Below, in pieces: positions 4,938-5,143 of a DNA stretch of 5,143 nucleotides. The DNA comes from Syntrophaceae bacterium (lineage in GTDB: Bacteria > Desulfobacterota > Syntrophia > Syntrophales > UBA2185), in the NCBI GenBank assembly GCA_017885225.1, contig JAFNGM010000064.1:41490-46632 (forward strand). The letters are read 5' to 3'. A program made the translations under genes and the position numbers. The notes under the pieces were generated by a model. It worked only from the letters and a program-made list of their open reading frames with translations, searched no databases and was not told the origin of the DNA. Every line of letters begins with the position of its first letter. Position 1 is the stretch's first letter.

Positions 4938-5143
4938 CACGGGGCCTTTTCCTTCACGTACCTCATCATCAATTCATACAGGATACCATCCAGGAGCTCT
5001 TTTTCATTATTGTCGAGATTTCCCACCGTTTTGTTCTTCAACATGTTCAACATGTCAATTGTTTGTTTTGCTGCGGTAAGATTTTTTTCCGCCTTATTTG
5101 TCGCGGGATCAGGAAAATCACCGAAGTGATAGAGAACGGTTGT
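4937..5143 (-). CDS. DUF1844 family protein, C-terminal part (5' end beyond the window)
   Basis: The minus strand is open from the right edge to a TGA at 4939-4937, giving the last 68 residues of a protein. The segment YHFGDFPDPATNKAEKN, followed by a helical stretch LTAAKQTIDMLNMLKNKTVG and then a Glu/Leu-rich helix ending in LMMRYVKEKAP, matches my recollection of the DUF1844 pattern (hydrophobic-H-x-G-x-x-P-DP, then AKQTIDML and LYELRMRY). The family is short, has no established function, and is frequent in deltaproteobacteria. No membrane segment or catalytic motif is visible in this part. The stop overlaps the ispE start (TGATG), so the two are cotranslated. An 18-base stretch (5037-5054) is a perfect tandem 9-base duplication encoding MLNML(K). 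Identity rests on motif memory, without a profile search. Confidence 0.85.
   Translation of the reverse strand, partial: TTVLYHFGDFPDPATNKAEKNLTAAKQTIDMLNMLKNKTVGNLDNNEKELLDGILYELMMRYVKEKAP

Noticed and set aside
1..5143. Undescribed defence, mobile or biosynthetic system
   Set aside because: All identifiable genes are conserved housekeeping genes in a familiar order; apart from the repeats and the DUF1844 protein nothing is unexplained.

Overview
The window is a compact bacterial housekeeping region of moderate GC (roughly mid-40s percent, estimated by eye). Every securely identified gene lies on the minus strand, so transcription runs from high to low coordinates: DUF1844-family protein (5' part cut by the right edge), ispE, tRNA-Gln(UUG), prs, rplY (long CTC-type L25), pth and ychF. 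This order, with a DUF1844 protein coupled to ispE and a tRNA-Gln before prs, fits a deltaproteobacterial-type organism (Desulfobacterota and relatives). That assignment is inferred from gene families and synteny, not from a database search.

Layout from right to left: the DUF1844 stop and the ispE start overlap (TGATG). A 203-base gap without a convincing gene follows ispE and holds a candidate sigma70 promoter just before tRNA-Gln. The tRNA lies 60 bases ahead of prs. prs, rplY and pth are tightly spaced: the rplY ribosome binding site overlaps the prs stop codon, and pth starts with GTG 43 bases after rplY. A hairpin followed by a T-rich tract marks a likely terminator after pth. A candidate promoter with a perfect TTGACA box then serves ychF separately.

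Functionally the genes cover isoprenoid precursor synthesis (IspE), PRPP supply for nucleotide, His and Trp synthesis (Prs), and translation (tRNA-Gln, L25, peptidyl-tRNA hydrolase, ribosome-associated ATPase YchF). All of these are conventional.

The only unusual part is the 210 bases beyond the 3' end of ychF (about 70-279). It holds two copies of a 36-37 base inverted-repeat element 99 bases apart, with a strongly conserved pyrimidine loop. Read as plus-strand RNA, the loop contains CCUCCUUU, identical to the anti-Shine-Dalgarno core of the 16S rRNA 3' end. Read as minus-strand RNA it shows AAAGGAGG/GGA. G-U wobbles in the stems favour the plus-strand reading. This could be a dispersed palindromic repeat or a regulatory RNA element; the sequence alone does not decide. 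The extreme left edge may hold the first codons of another minus-strand gene, or the tail of a plus-strand gene.
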